From: Marinobacter daqiaonensis
GTDB lineage: Bacteria > Pseudomonadota > Gammaproteobacteria > Pseudomonadales > Oleiphilaceae
Assembly (NCBI RefSeq): GCF_900115285.1
Contig: NZ_FOYW01000001.1
Location: 1,621,859 to 1,685,858, forward strand
Direction of reading: 5' to 3'
DNA: 64,000 nucleotides
The notes beneath the pieces were generated by a model, which worked only from the letters and a program-made list of their open reading frames with translations, searched no databases and had not been told where the DNA came from. This document shows positions 26,676 through 35,630 of the stretch, piece by piece; the stretch's first letter is position 1; every line of letters starts with the position of its first letter. The position numbers and the translations under genes were made by a program.

Positions 26676-26746
26676 GAGGCCTCCCATTGGCTGGTGATTT
26701 AACACCCATTAGTGTATCACCCCCCTGTTAAACGAGAGGGTAAGGA

Positions 26747-26890
26747 ATGTCACTGACAGTCTGGTTAACGTTCCTGGTGGCGCAGTTCCTTGTTGCGGGC
26801 GCGCCCCACGACCAGAAACGCAGGAGCCGTATCTTCGGCGGCCTGTTCGTGGCCGCAGCTACCGCCCTTGCCAGTTTTCGCAGCGCGTAA
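26747..26890 (+). pseudogene. LysE/RhtB-family exporter collapsed by an internal deletion
   Basis: A 47-residue frame with an AAGG ribosome site reads MSLTVWLTFLVAQFLVAGAP, like the first helix of LysE/RhtB amino acid exporters, and then jumps to RRSRIFGGLFVAAATALASF, which resembles the last helix of the same family (RIFGGLFVAxGALLAxxR). About 150 residues between these ends are missing, in frame. It is a deletion remnant. An alternative is a real two-helix small membrane protein, which I consider less likely. Confidence 0.55.
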
Positions 26891-26975
26891 AAAACCGGGA
26901 GCCTCTACTCCGCAAGCTGGTAACCATGCAGACTTTCGCTATCATGGTGCCGCCGTTTCTGTCCTGGAGCCTGCT

Positions 26976-28055
26976 GTGAATCTGAGTCGCATCGTCATCC
27001 TGTCGCTGCTGTGTCTGACGACGCCCCAACTGTCAGCCGAAGGCATTCCGGCGGTGGATATCAGTGTGACCGGCGGCGCTTCCCCGGAGCTTCTGGCGGA
27101 CTTCCGGCAGGCACTGAAGCGGGCTGCCAGCCGCCAGCCGGCGACGGGATCTGGTGAGGCCACCGGGCCGGAGATCACCCCGGAAAGAGTGGACCTGGAT
27201 CAGTTCTGGAAAGTGGACAGGAATGTACCCTACACCAACAGCAATAACCCCAGGCAGCGGCTGGATATTCTTTACCCTTTTGAAGGTGAGCCCCCTTACA
27301 GGACGGTGGTCAACTTTCACCGCGGTGGTCCGACCGACCGCAGGGACACCGCCTCAAACGCCGCTGTTTTCCGGATCATCTATCAGGGGTATGCCCTGGT
27401 GACCGTGGATTACCGTCCTCCAGAGGAGGCCCTCTGGCCGGCGCAACTTTACGATGCCAAGGCCGCCATCCGCTTTATCAGGGCGAACGCCAACCAGCAT
27501 GAGCTGGACGCCGACAGCCTGGTGGCCTGGGGCAGCTCCGCCGGGGCTCACCTTGCCCTGATGCTGGCAGCCACCAATGGCGACAGTGGCGCGGAGGACC
27601 CGGAAATGGGGCAGCCAGCCAGTTCCTCCGAAGTGCAGGGTGTGGTCTCCTGGGCCGGCATATCCGATATCACCACTCTCGCCCCTCTTGGCCAGCCCCT
27701 GGCGGACAGTCTGATGGGCTATCCGGCCTATGAGAGCGACCTGGCTCTCGAGGCCAGCCCGGTCGAACATATCACCCCCGCCTACCCGCCCGTCCTGCTG
27801 GTGCACGGAACCCATGATGAAGTGGTGCCGTTCGAGCAATCAGCGCGAATGGCCCTCCGGGTAAACGCCATCACCGGCGAACCACGGGCGCGGCTGAAGC
27901 TGCTGATCAATGTTGGCCATGACGGCGACTGGAGCAGGAGCCCCGACAATCTGGTGGATGTCCTGGATTTCGTGGATTCGATCCTGTTCCCGGAAACGGG
28001 AAATCCCAACAGGTCCACTTTCTTCCCCCCCATACAGACCCGGCCGGCGGAGTGA
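26976..28055 (+). CDS. Secreted alpha/beta hydrolase (esterase/lipase-like)
   Basis: The start is GTG 26976 with TGGAG 6 bases upstream, giving a signal peptide (LSRIVILSLLCLTTPQLSA). The open frame back to 26790 overlaps the LysE remnant in another frame and is not coding-like. The 359-residue enzyme has the HSL/BD-FAE-type oxyanion region HRGGPTDR, the nucleophile in WGSSAGAHL, Asp in HGTHDEVVPF and a C-terminal His in NVGHDGDW, so the catalytic triad is complete. It should hydrolyse carboxyl esters in the periplasm or outside the cell. Substrate unknown. Confidence 0.87.
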   Translation: MNLSRIVILSLLCLTTPQLSAEGIPAVDISVTGGASPELLADFRQALKRAASRQPATGSGEATGPEITPERVDLDQFWKVDRNVPYTNSNNPRQRLDILYPFEGEPPYRTVVNFHRGGPTDRRDTASNAAVFRIIYQGYALVTVDYRPPEEALWPAQLYDAKAAIRFIRANANQHELDADSLVAWGSSAGAHLALMLAATNGDSGAEDPEMGQPASSSEVQGVVSWAGISDITTLAPLGQPLADSLMGYPAYESDLALEASPVEHITPAYPPVLLVHGTHDEVVPFEQSARMALRVNAITGEPRARLKLLINVGHDGDWSRSPDNLVDVLDFVDSILFPETGNPNRSTFFPPIQTRPAE

Positions 28056-28089
28056 CCGCTCCTTTCCTTTCCGTTTCCCTCACTCTTGT

Positions 28090-28512
28090 TCACCCCAGGA
28101 TGCATTCCCGACTGAGCCGGCCGCTGAGATCGCGCCGTCGGGCCCGCAGCCGGTTTCCGTGGGCATTGCTGTACCCTGCCCTGAGCTGGCTCTGGATTTT
28201 CTCCAGCTTTTCCCGGTACTGCTCGCAGCGTTTTTGCTGACGGGCCCTGTTTACGTCTCTGGCTCGGGCTGACGGGCCATCTCTCTGAGGGGTCCCGAGG
28301 GATTTCCGGATGGCCTCGGCGGCTTTTACATTGGAACCCATGGGCATCACGGAGGGTGCCGGCGGGGAGACCGTATCCGGCCGTTCGCCAGCAGGGCGCC
28401 GGTCCGTGAAATGGACAACGCCGTCACCGTCGGTCCAGGTAAAGATTTCCGCCATGGGGGCAGTGGTGGCAAGCGTGAAGAGGAAAAACAGTGCAACCGT
28501 CCTGGTTGGCAT
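28090..28512 (-). CDS. DUF4124-domain periplasmic protein
   Basis: From ATG 28512 this is a 140-residue protein with a signal peptide (PTRTVALFFLFTLATTAPMA) and then the DUF4124 pattern EIFTWTDGDGVVHFTDRRP, a short beta-hairpin domain widespread in gammaproteobacterial envelope proteins. The C-terminal part (residues about 70-140) is a basic helix that could bind nucleic acid or phospholipid. The frame extends upstream to 28590 without a signal. Function of DUF4124 proteins is not known. Confidence 0.82.
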   Translation of the reverse strand: MPTRTVALFFLFTLATTAPMAEIFTWTDGDGVVHFTDRRPAGERPDTVSPPAPSVMPMGSNVKAAEAIRKSLGTPQRDGPSARARDVNRARQQKRCEQYREKLEKIQSQLRAGYSNAHGNRLRARRRDLSGRLSRECILG

Positions 28513-28709
28513 CCTATGACATCCTGTGCTGGTGATTCGCCGGATCCGATGAAAGCTGCCCTGCATCACTGTCAGGACGAAAACCGTCACATTCCGGGCG
28601 TCGTGATCATTTTTTTACTGAATCTGTTATCCATTGACGATGTTTTGATCTATTCTCGGGAGAAGCCGTATTTCTTGACATACATCAAAACAACAAGCGA
28701 GAGCAGGCT

Positions 28710-28817
28710 ATGAGAGTGGTAAAACGTATGGATCTGATCGTTCCCGCCTGGTTACTGATCCTGACCGGATCGGGTGCATTCCTCTATTGCGCCTATGCGG
28801 GGCTGCTGACGCCCTGA
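28710..28817 (+). CDS. Possible 35-residue single-pass membrane peptide
   Basis: A short frame with GAGCAGG 2-8 bases before ATG encodes RVVKRMDLIVPAWLLILTG then a hydrophobic segment to the end, LLTP. It has a basic N-terminus and one membrane helix, as in small regulatory membrane proteins. No family is recognised and the frame could be chance. A TTGACA at 28676-28681 may be part of its promoter. Confidence 0.4.
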   Translation: MRVVKRMDLIVPAWLLILTGSGAFLYCAYAGLLTP

Positions 28818-28847
28818 ACGGGATCACCCCTGGTCAAGATATGGGGT

Positions 28848-29348
28848 TCAGGGGGCGCCCGGAGCGGGCGGCTCCGGAGTTTCCGGCCCACCTTCACCGT
28901 CGGCCCCGGAGGAACCGCCGTCATTCTGAGCCTGCTGCATGAAGGCAGCACCACTCTGCAGGATCATTGCCCTGACCTTGGGGTCGGTCTGTCCAAACAG
29001 GCCCAGCGCAAAGGCCCCCAACGCCGCTTCCAGGGGGTTCTGTCGAATCATATCAGCCAACCGGTCCTGCATTGATCTGGGCTCTGCGCCTCCCTCATCA
29101 CTATGGGATGACGAGGTTTTCAGCAGACGCCAGAAGAACAGCCCCAGCAAGAGGAAACACAGGCCGCCGGAAATACCCAGCGCCCCCGCCTGCCCTACAT
29201 GGGGTGTAAGACCCTCTGTCAGCGCCCACAACAACAGAACAATGCCACCTAGAAGAAGGGCTGTCAGCAAGGCCATTGTCAGCATAAAGCCGATAACGGC
29301 TGCGACGGCCTTGCGCGCCAGCCCTTCCAGTTCCTGCTTGGATACCAT
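28848..29348 (-). CDS. YqjE-like phage-holin-superfamily membrane protein
   Basis: This 166-residue protein has two membrane helices (residues about 18-45 and 54-75) with the YqjE/holin-superfamily III pattern, followed by a Gly/Pro/Glu-rich disordered tail. It begins 2 bases after the stop of the DUF883 gene. In enterobacteria yqjD-yqjE occur as such pairs and YqjE is an inner-membrane protein of unclear role (family knowledge). Interaction with the neighbouring membrane-anchored ribosome-binding protein is inferred from order only. Confidence 0.78.
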   Translation of the reverse strand: MVSKQELEGLARKAVAAVIGFMLTMALLTALLLGGIVLLLWALTEGLTPHVGQAGALGISGGLCFLLLGLFFWRLLKTSSSHSDEGGAEPRSMQDRLADMIRQNPLEAALGAFALGLFGQTDPKVRAMILQSGAAFMQQAQNDGGSSGADGEGGPETPEPPAPGAP

Positions 29349-29350
29349 AC

Positions 29351-29674
29351 TCAGCGGTCGAGAAGCTTACCGACCACCAGACCGGCCAGGAACATGATAA
29401 TGACCGTCAGGAAGGGGCGCTCCTCAATACGGTGCTCCACATCCTGCACCGCCTTTTCCCCGGAGGCTTTGGCGTAGTCCAGGTATTCGTCGCCACGCTT
29501 GCGCGCCCGCTCCAGGGCTTCCTGGCTTTCCCGACGGATTTCGTCCCGAAAGCTGGTAATGTTGCTCTTCTGGCCGTCCGCCACGGATTTGCTGAGTTTG
29601 GCCAGATCCTCCCTCAGCGCCTTCAGATCCGCCTTTACCTGCTCGTAATCGTCCTTCTGTGCTTTGGCTTCCAT
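29351..29674 (-). CDS. DUF883/ElaB/YqjD-family membrane-anchored ribosome-binding protein
   Basis: This 107-residue protein is a charged helical/coiled domain (residues 1-80) followed by a C-terminal membrane anchor (FLTVIIMFLAGLVVGKLL). This is the ElaB/YqjD layout; E. coli YqjD binds 70S and 100S ribosomes through its N-terminus and tethers them to the membrane in stationary phase (established). A perfect AGGAGG ribosome site precedes ATG 29674. It is co-transcribed with the YqjE-like gene. Confidence 0.85.
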   Translation of the reverse strand: MEAKAQKDDYEQVKADLKALREDLAKLSKSVADGQKSNITSFRDEIRRESQEALERARKRGDEYLDYAKASGEKAVQDVEHRIEERPFLTVIIMFLAGLVVGKLLDR

Positions 29675-29768
29675 ATCAGCCTCCTACGCTCGGTGTATTT
29701 ACTGAACATTCTTCAGTCAGGCTCTTTCACTGTAGCACAAACAATCAACTCTGCAGGTTTCACAGGGG

Positions 29769-30980
29769 TCAGGCCCGGTCAAGCAGCTCGATCCAGTGGC
29801 GGACAGGCACCGGGGAACGGGTTTCCAGATGAAGCTGGCAGCCAACGTTGGCTGTTACGATCTCGTCCGGCTGGTCAATGGTCAGGGCCTCGAGCTTGTT
29901 GGTCAGTAAGCGCTGACTCATCTCTGGCTGGAGAATCGAGTAGGTACCAGCGGAACCGCAGCACAGGTGCTTGTCGGTTGTGGCTGCCATGGGAACGCCC
30001 GCCTTCTCGAGAACCTGCTCCACCACACCGCTCTGCTTCATGGCGTGCTGCAGGGTACAGGGGCAGTGGAACGCCACCTTGCCGGCATTGCCCTCAAGCT
30101 TCAGCTTGCCAAGGTCCTCTCCCAGCATAAAGGTACCGATATCCACGGTGAGTCCGCTCACCCGCCTGGCCTTCTCGGCGTAGGCGGGGTCGTCCTTGAG
30201 GGCATGCCCGTAATCCTGCACCATCGCACCACAGCCGGACGCGGTCATCACGATGGCTTCTGCCCCATCCTGAATCGCCGGCCACCAGGCGTCGATGTTC
30301 CGGCGCATCTGGTTGAGACCATCGTCATGCTGGCCCAGGTGATAATTCACGGCGCCGCAGCAGCCTGCCTGGGGGGCTTCCACCATGGTAATGCCGAGAC
30401 GGTCCAGCACCCTCGCCGCCGCCGCATTGGTGTTGGGGGTTGCGGAAGGCTGCGCGCAGCCCGCAAGGGCCAGGACCCTGCGATTATGGCTGCCGGACGG
30501 CCAGGGACTGGCCTGCTTCCTTGGTGGAATCTTGGTGCGCAGTGGTTCCGGCACCATGGGTCGCAACAGCTGACCCGTGCGCAGCAGCAACCCGAACAGG
30601 CGCCGGTTGGGCAACACCCGGGTCAGTCCCCAGCGTAGCCACCTCTCACGGGCGGGGCGGGGCAGGCGCTCCTCCATCAGGCCACGGCTGATGTCCACCA
30701 GTCGACCATACTGCACGCCGGAGGGACAGGTGGTTTCACAGGCACGGCAGGTCAGGCAGCGGTCCAGGTGAGTGCGGGTTTTCTCGGTGGTTTCCTCGCC
30801 CTCCAGGAACATCTTCATCAGGTAGATGCGCCCGCGGGGCCCGTCGCGCTCATCCCCCAGCTCCTGGTAGGTGGGACAGGTAGCGGTACAGAAGCCACAG
30901 TGCACGCAACTGCGAAGGATGGCTTCCGCTTCCTCGCCTTCAGGGGTGTTCTTGAATTGTTGAACAAGGTTGGTCTGCAT
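29769..30980 (-). CDS. glcF: Glycolate oxidase iron-sulfur subunit GlcF
   Basis: The start is ATG 30980 (GCAGGA upstream), giving 403 residues. Two 4Fe-4S motifs are present: CVHCGFCTATCP (C25-C35) and CLTCRACETTCP (C75-C85). Two cysteine-rich CCG domains follow, visible as AGCCGAVNYH and LCCGSAGTYS. It passes electrons from GlcD/GlcE to the membrane quinone pool during glycolate oxidation to glyoxylate. It is the last gene of the TRAP-glcGDEF operon, 13 bases after glcE. Confidence 0.95.
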   Translation of the reverse strand: MQTNLVQQFKNTPEGEEAEAILRSCVHCGFCTATCPTYQELGDERDGPRGRIYLMKMFLEGEETTEKTRTHLDRCLTCRACETTCPSGVQYGRLVDISRGLMEERLPRPARERWLRWGLTRVLPNRRLFGLLLRTGQLLRPMVPEPLRTKIPPRKQASPWPSGSHNRRVLALAGCAQPSATPNTNAAAARVLDRLGITMVEAPQAGCCGAVNYHLGQHDDGLNQMRRNIDAWWPAIQDGAEAIVMTASGCGAMVQDYGHALKDDPAYAEKARRVSGLTVDIGTFMLGEDLGKLKLEGNAGKVAFHCPCTLQHAMKQSGVVEQVLEKAGVPMAATTDKHLCCGSAGTYSILQPEMSQRLLTNKLEALTIDQPDEIVTANVGCQLHLETRSPVPVRHWIELLDRA

Positions 30981-30993
30981 AGAATTCCTGCTA

Positions 30994-32052
30994 TCACATC
31001 CAGGTATAGAGTCGGCCCGGGTTGAAAATGGCATCGGGGTCAAAGGCGTGCTTGAGGCGCTGCTGAACGGCCTTCAGGGGTGCCGGCTGCCGGTGCATGA
31101 CTTCACCGCTCCGATCACCGCCGCGGAACAGGCTGACCTGACCGCCGGCCTGGACTGCCAGGGCCTCCATCCCCGAGAGCTGAGCCTCGCCACGGTACCA
31201 GCGCTGGGCGCCGCCCCAGTCCACAAGCCAATCGCCCTTGATGTCCGGGTTAGCGGCGGTGGGATTGACCGAGAAGCGCCAGAGGGGTTCGTCGCCGGCA
31301 AAAAAATCACTGGTGTGATCCCGGAGTTCCGCCCAGAAACGATCGCCGTCTTCCAGCAATTCTCCCTGCCATTGCCTCGCGGTTGCGTCCACCGCAGACC
31401 GGGCTCCGGAGAGCCGCAGGTAAAGCTTGCCATCCAGCCAACAGGCACCTGTCAGGGGCTTTGGTTCGGCAGCACGACGGTTCATCACTTCAATGGCGTC
31501 GACAAGGGGCAACTCACTGACCAGCGTGGCCGTTGCCGCAGGCCGGGGCAGTACCTTGAGACTGATCTCGGTAATCAGGCCAAGGGTGCCCATGGCACCG
31601 GCCTGCAGCCGGGACACGTCGTAGCCCGCCACGTTTTTCATCACCTGTCCGCCAAACCGCAGGTGTTCTCCCTTGCCGTTGATGACGCGGGTCCCCAGTA
31701 CCTGGTCACGCACAGAGCTGGTCCATGGCCGGCCGGGGCCGGACTGGTTGCAGGCCAGGGTGCCGCCAATGGTTGCCTTGTCCGTAAATCGCGGCGGCTC
31801 GAAAGACATCATCTGATTGTTTTCGGCCAGGGCGGCTTCAATATCGGTCAGCAGGGTTCCGGCACGAGCAGTGAGCACCAACTCAACTGGCTGGTATTCC
31901 ACAATGCCGCTATGCTCACCAACATGGAGGTCATCGGCATTTACCTGACGACCCATGAAGGCCTTGCTGCCGCCGCCGACAATTCTGAGTTTACGTTTTT
32001 CATCACGCGCCGCGAGAATCTGCTCCTGCAGGCGTCCGGTAATATCCGCCAT
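30994..32052 (-). CDS. glcE: Glycolate oxidase FAD-binding subunit GlcE
   Basis: This 352-residue subunit contains the PCMH-type FAD-binding domain (LRIVGGGSKAFMGRQ near 22-36; GGTLACNQSGPGRPW near 107). The shorter C-terminal half compared with GlcD is normal for GlcE. It works with GlcD and GlcF in glycolate (or lactate) oxidation at the inner membrane. Its start overlaps the glcD stop region (1-base gap), so translation is coupled. Confidence 0.95.
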   Translation of the reverse strand: MADITGRLQEQILAARDEKRKLRIVGGGSKAFMGRQVNADDLHVGEHSGIVEYQPVELVLTARAGTLLTDIEAALAENNQMMSFEPPRFTDKATIGGTLACNQSGPGRPWTSSVRDQVLGTRVINGKGEHLRFGGQVMKNVAGYDVSRLQAGAMGTLGLITEISLKVLPRPAATATLVSELPLVDAIEVMNRRAAEPKPLTGACWLDGKLYLRLSGARSAVDATARQWQGELLEDGDRFWAELRDHTSDFFAGDEPLWRFSVNPTAANPDIKGDWLVDWGGAQRWYRGEAQLSGMEALAVQAGGQVSLFRGGDRSGEVMHRQPAPLKAVQQRLKHAFDPDAIFNPGRLYTWM

Positions 32053-32053
32053 A

Positions 32054-33532
32054 TCAGGCTTCCACCTTATTGGGTTCGGATTGGTTTTGTGGCTGGCGCT
32101 CCAGCGCCCGGTATTCCTGGCACTGGCGCAGAGTGGGTACGCCCTTGCCCGGATTCAGAATGCCTTCGGGGTCAAAGGCAGCCTTGAGCGCATTGAACTG
32201 CTCCAGTTCCCGGTCGTCGAACTGCACCGCCATCTGACGGATCTTTTCGACCCCGACACCATGCTCGCCGGTGATGCAGCCTCCCACCTCGACACAGAGC
32301 TTCAGGATGTCGCCACCGAACTGCTCCGTGCGTTCAAACTCGCCCGGTACGTTGGCATCGAACAGGATCAGGGGGTGCAGGTTGCCATCTCCTGCGTGGA
32401 AGACGTTGGCCACCCTCAGACCGTAGCGCTCGGACATCCGCTGCATCTCGATCAGTACATGGGCCAGCTGCCGTCGCGGAATGGTGCCGTCCATGCAGTA
32501 ATAGTCCGGCGAAATCCGGCCTACGGCGGGAAAGGCCGACTTGCGACCCTTCCACAGGAGCGCCCGCTCATGATCGGTCTGAGAGGTGCGCACAGAAGTG
32601 GCCCCGTACTTCCGGAAGAGGTTCTCTGCCTGCTCGATGTGTTCCTGCACTTCTTCGGCGGTGCCATCCACTTCACACAGCAGCAGTGCTTCGGCTTCCC
32701 TGGGATAGCCGGCCTGGGCAAAATCCTCGGCGGCAGCAATGGCGAAGCCATCCATCATCTCCAGACCACCGGGAATGATGCCCTCACCAATAATTCCACC
32801 CACCGCATCGCCCGCGTTCTGAATACTGTCAAAGCCCGCCATGACCACCTGAGCCTTCTCGGGTCTGGGCAGGAGCTTGACCTGGACTTCGGTGATGATA
32901 CCAAGCAGGCCCTCCGACCCGGTCATCAGCGCCAGCAGATCCATGCCGCAGCTGTCGAGGCCATCACTGCCCACCGTCACCCGATCACCCTCGACGGTCA
33001 CCATCTCCACACTGAGAATGTTATGGACGGTCAGGCCATACTTGAGGCAGTGGACGCCACCGGAATTCTCCGCCACGTTCCCACCGATGGTGCAGGCGAT
33101 CTGGGACGAGGGATCGGGACCGTAATACATCCCGTACTGCAACGCCTTTTCGCTGATGGCCAGGTTGCGAACGCCGGGCTGCAGACGCGCGGAACGGGCT
33201 TTGGGGTCTATGCTGAGGATCTTGTTGAACTTGGCGAGGGACAGCACCACTCCCTGGGCATGGGGCATCGCGCCCGCGCTCAGACCCGTACCGGCCCCCC
33301 GGGCGACCACCGGCACATGGTGGCGGTGGCAGATCCGCATGACCTGCTGCACCTGGGCCACGGTTTCAGGCAGCACCACGAGCATCGGCATTTCGCAGTA
33401 CATGGACAGGCCGTCACACTCGTAAGGCCTCATGGTTTCTTCATCCGAGATGACGTACTCGGGATGGATGAACTCCCTGAGCTTTTCGGCCAGCTCGGAT
33501 TGGCTGATGTCCGGGGCTGCAGTCTGATTCAT
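32054..33532 (-). CDS. glcD: Glycolate oxidase catalytic subunit GlcD
   Basis: This 492-residue flavoprotein is the catalytic subunit. The FAD-binding PCMH domain contains ARGAGTGLSAGAMPH and TIGGNVAENSGGVHCLKYG, and the C-terminal FAD-oxidase domain contains HAGDGNLHPLILFD and GCITGEHGVGVEK, as in GlcD. Substrate by family is glycolate or D-lactate; the whole glcD-glcE-glcF set favours glycolate. CGGAG ribosome site before ATG 33532. GlcG lies 51 bases upstream in the operon. Confidence 0.95.
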   Translation of the reverse strand: MNQTAAPDISQSELAEKLREFIHPEYVISDEETMRPYECDGLSMYCEMPMLVVLPETVAQVQQVMRICHRHHVPVVARGAGTGLSAGAMPHAQGVVLSLAKFNKILSIDPKARSARLQPGVRNLAISEKALQYGMYYGPDPSSQIACTIGGNVAENSGGVHCLKYGLTVHNILSVEMVTVEGDRVTVGSDGLDSCGMDLLALMTGSEGLLGIITEVQVKLLPRPEKAQVVMAGFDSIQNAGDAVGGIIGEGIIPGGLEMMDGFAIAAAEDFAQAGYPREAEALLLCEVDGTAEEVQEHIEQAENLFRKYGATSVRTSQTDHERALLWKGRKSAFPAVGRISPDYYCMDGTIPRRQLAHVLIEMQRMSERYGLRVANVFHAGDGNLHPLILFDANVPGEFERTEQFGGDILKLCVEVGGCITGEHGVGVEKIRQMAVQFDDRELEQFNALKAAFDPEGILNPGKGVPTLRQCQEYRALERQPQNQSEPNKVEA

Positions 33533-33583
33533 AACGTTGCTCCGTAACAGGCGGGGTACACAGTGATATGGCTATGACTGTGG

Positions 33584-34009
33584 TCAGGCCTGCTGGTTCA
33601 GAAAATGGTCGATTCCGGCCTGGGCGCATTCCATGTCCTGCTGTGGCGTTCCGGAACTCAGGCCGATACCTCCGACCACCTGTCCGTCCACTGTCACTGG
33701 CAGGCCACCGCCAACAACACAGAGCCTTCCGCCCATCGAGGTGTGTATGCCAAATACAAGGTTACCCGGAACGCAGGCCTGGTTGTACTCGTGAGTGGCC
33801 TTGCGGGCAGCCGCGGCTGTAAATGCCTTGTCCTGGGCCACGGTGACACTGGTAATCTTGCCGCCGTCCATACGCTCAAAGGCGATCAGGTTGCCGGACT
33901 CGTCCGTTATCGCAATGCACATGGGCACGCCGATCTCCCCGGCCTTGCGGGCCGCACCTTCGATCAGCAGACGGGCATCATCCAGGGCCAGACGCTTGAT
34001 GGATAACAT
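33584..34009 (-). CDS. glcG: GlcG/HbpS-family protein of the glycolate operon
   Basis: This 141-residue protein contains the GlcG/HbpS heme-binding fold (PF03928): ITDESGNLIAFERMDG, then DKAFTAAAARKATHEY and GGLPVTVDGQVVGGIGLSSG. In E. coli glcG is in the glc operon and its role is undefined; some relatives bind heme or protect enzymes (family knowledge). AAGGAG site 8 bases before ATG. It lies between TRAP transporter and glcD, which supports a role in handling the imported 2-hydroxy acid. Confidence 0.92.
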   Translation of the reverse strand: MLSIKRLALDDARLLIEGAARKAGEIGVPMCIAITDESGNLIAFERMDGGKITSVTVAQDKAFTAAAARKATHEYNQACVPGNLVFGIHTSMGGRLCVVGGGLPVTVDGQVVGGIGLSSGTPQQDMECAQAGIDHFLNQQA

Positions 34010-34079
34010 GATGATTTCTCCTTACAGACGCTTTTAATAATGTCAGCCGGCGACACCACAGGGCGTCGCCGGCACATGA

Positions 34080-35630
34080 TCAGCCATACACCAGGTTTGG
34101 CAGCCAGGTGATGATGCCGGGGAAGACGACGCACAGTGTCAGGCCAATCGCCTGCATGGCCAGAAATGCCAGCGACGACTTGAAGATGGTGCCCATGGAA
34201 ATCTCCGGCGGGCACACTCCCCGGATATAGAACAGTGCGTAGCCGAACGGCGGACTCAGGAACGACATCTGCATGTTCACCAGGTAAAGCACACCGAACC
34301 AGAGCACCACATCTTCGCCCGGCACCGCCGGCAGGCCGAACAGGCCATCGAAGGTCAGCGCCTCGACGATAGGGATGAAGATGGGCACCGCCAGAAGCAG
34401 GATACCCACCCAGTCCAGGAACATACCCAGCACCACCAGCAGCAACATCAGCAGCAGAAGCACCATGTACGGTGACAGGCCAATACCCAGGATGGTTTCG
34501 GTGATGAAATCCTGTCCGCCCTGGAGAATGTAGAAACCCACGAACACCGACGCGCCAAACATGATCCAGAGCACCATCGCCGATGCCTTGGCGGTGGTGA
34601 CCGATGCTTCCCGCAGCGACTTGATGGAGAAAGCCCGGTGCTTCATGGCGACGAGGATAGCGCCGAAGGAACCGATGCCGGCGGCTTCAACCGGTGTGGC
34701 GATACCTCCGAACAGCAGACCGAGCACCAGTCCCACCAGCACCAGCGGGGCAATCAGGTCTTTGAGCAGCAGGAGCTTTTCGCCAAGGGAAATGCGGTCC
34801 TCCTTCGGTACGGGCGGTCCGAGTTCCGGCTTGAGCCAGGTCCGAATCAGTACATAGGTGATGTACATGCCCGAGAGCAGCAGACCGGGAACCAGCGATC
34901 CCAGATAGAGCTCGCCAACGGATTGCTGAGCCACAACGGCATAGAGAATGGCCAGTATCGAGGGTGGAATCAGGATACCCAGGGTACCGCCGGCCATGAT
35001 GGAGCCCAGGGCAATCTGAGGATCATACTTGCGCTTGAGCATGGCAGGCAGCGCGATGATGCCCATGGTCACTACTGCTGCCCCGATAACTCCCACCATC
35101 GCCGCCAGGATGGTCGAAGCGAGGATGGTCGCGGTCGCCAGGCCACCGCTCAGCCCCCCCATCCATTTGTAGACCACCGTAAACATCTCCTCGATCAGGC
35201 CCGCGCGCTCCAGCATGGCCGCCATGAAAATGAACAGTGGAATCGCAGCCAGGTCCGAGTTGGTCATCATCGGGAAGATGCGGCTTGGCACGATGTTGAG
35301 CATCATGCTGTCGCCCACCAGATAGATGAACACCACACCCAGGCCCCCGGTCACAAAGGCAAGGGGCAGGCCCATCATCAATGCCACCAGCAGGGAACCG
35401 AACATGAGGTACGTCAGCGGACCGATGTCGACCTCACTGAGGCTGCCGGACAGGCGAAACAGGAATCTGTCATCGCTCCAGGGGTCATAGAAAAGGATGT
35501 TGACGACTTCAACGAAGATGATGAACCCAAGCGACACCGTGGCCAGGATCATAAGCCAGGTGCCGAGCTTGCCGATCATCGCCTTCGCAGTGCCCGGAGC
35601 GGACGCGGAACTGACAGTATTGGTGGTCAT
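34080..35630 (-). CDS. TRAP transporter large permease (DctM-like)
   Basis: This 516-residue inner-membrane protein is the ion-coupled transport subunit of a TRAP system, with about 14 hydrophobic helices and the DctM motifs MAGGTLGILIPPSI near 295 and GMFLDWVGILLLAVPIFIPI near 425. The N-terminal roughly 70 residues, with an extra helix and a soluble loop, are longer than in standard DctM. It overlaps the small permease gene by 4 bases (ATGA), so both are translated together. It probably carries a 2-hydroxy or 2-keto acid, judged by the glc genes downstream. Confidence 0.93.
   Translation of the reverse strand: MTTNTVSSASAPGTAKAMIGKLGTWLMILATVSLGFIIFVEVVNILFYDPWSDDRFLFRLSGSLSEVDIGPLTYLMFGSLLVALMMGLPLAFVTGGLGVVFIYLVGDSMMLNIVPSRIFPMMTNSDLAAIPLFIFMAAMLERAGLIEEMFTVVYKWMGGLSGGLATATILASTILAAMVGVIGAAVVTMGIIALPAMLKRKYDPQIALGSIMAGGTLGILIPPSILAILYAVVAQQSVGELYLGSLVPGLLLSGMYITYVLIRTWLKPELGPPVPKEDRISLGEKLLLLKDLIAPLVLVGLVLGLLFGGIATPVEAAGIGSFGAILVAMKHRAFSIKSLREASVTTAKASAMVLWIMFGASVFVGFYILQGGQDFITETILGIGLSPYMVLLLLMLLLVVLGMFLDWVGILLLAVPIFIPIVEALTFDGLFGLPAVPGEDVVLWFGVLYLVNMQMSFLSPPFGYALFYIRGVCPPEISMGTIFKSSLAFLAMQAIGLTLCVVFPGIITWLPNLVYG

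Noticed and set aside
26790..26975. N-terminal extension of the esterase gene
   Set aside because: It overlaps the LysE remnant in another frame; GTG 26976 has a ribosome site and begins a proper signal peptide.
31955..33547. 530-residue plus-strand frame
   Set aside because: Antisense to glcD, whose motifs are unambiguous.
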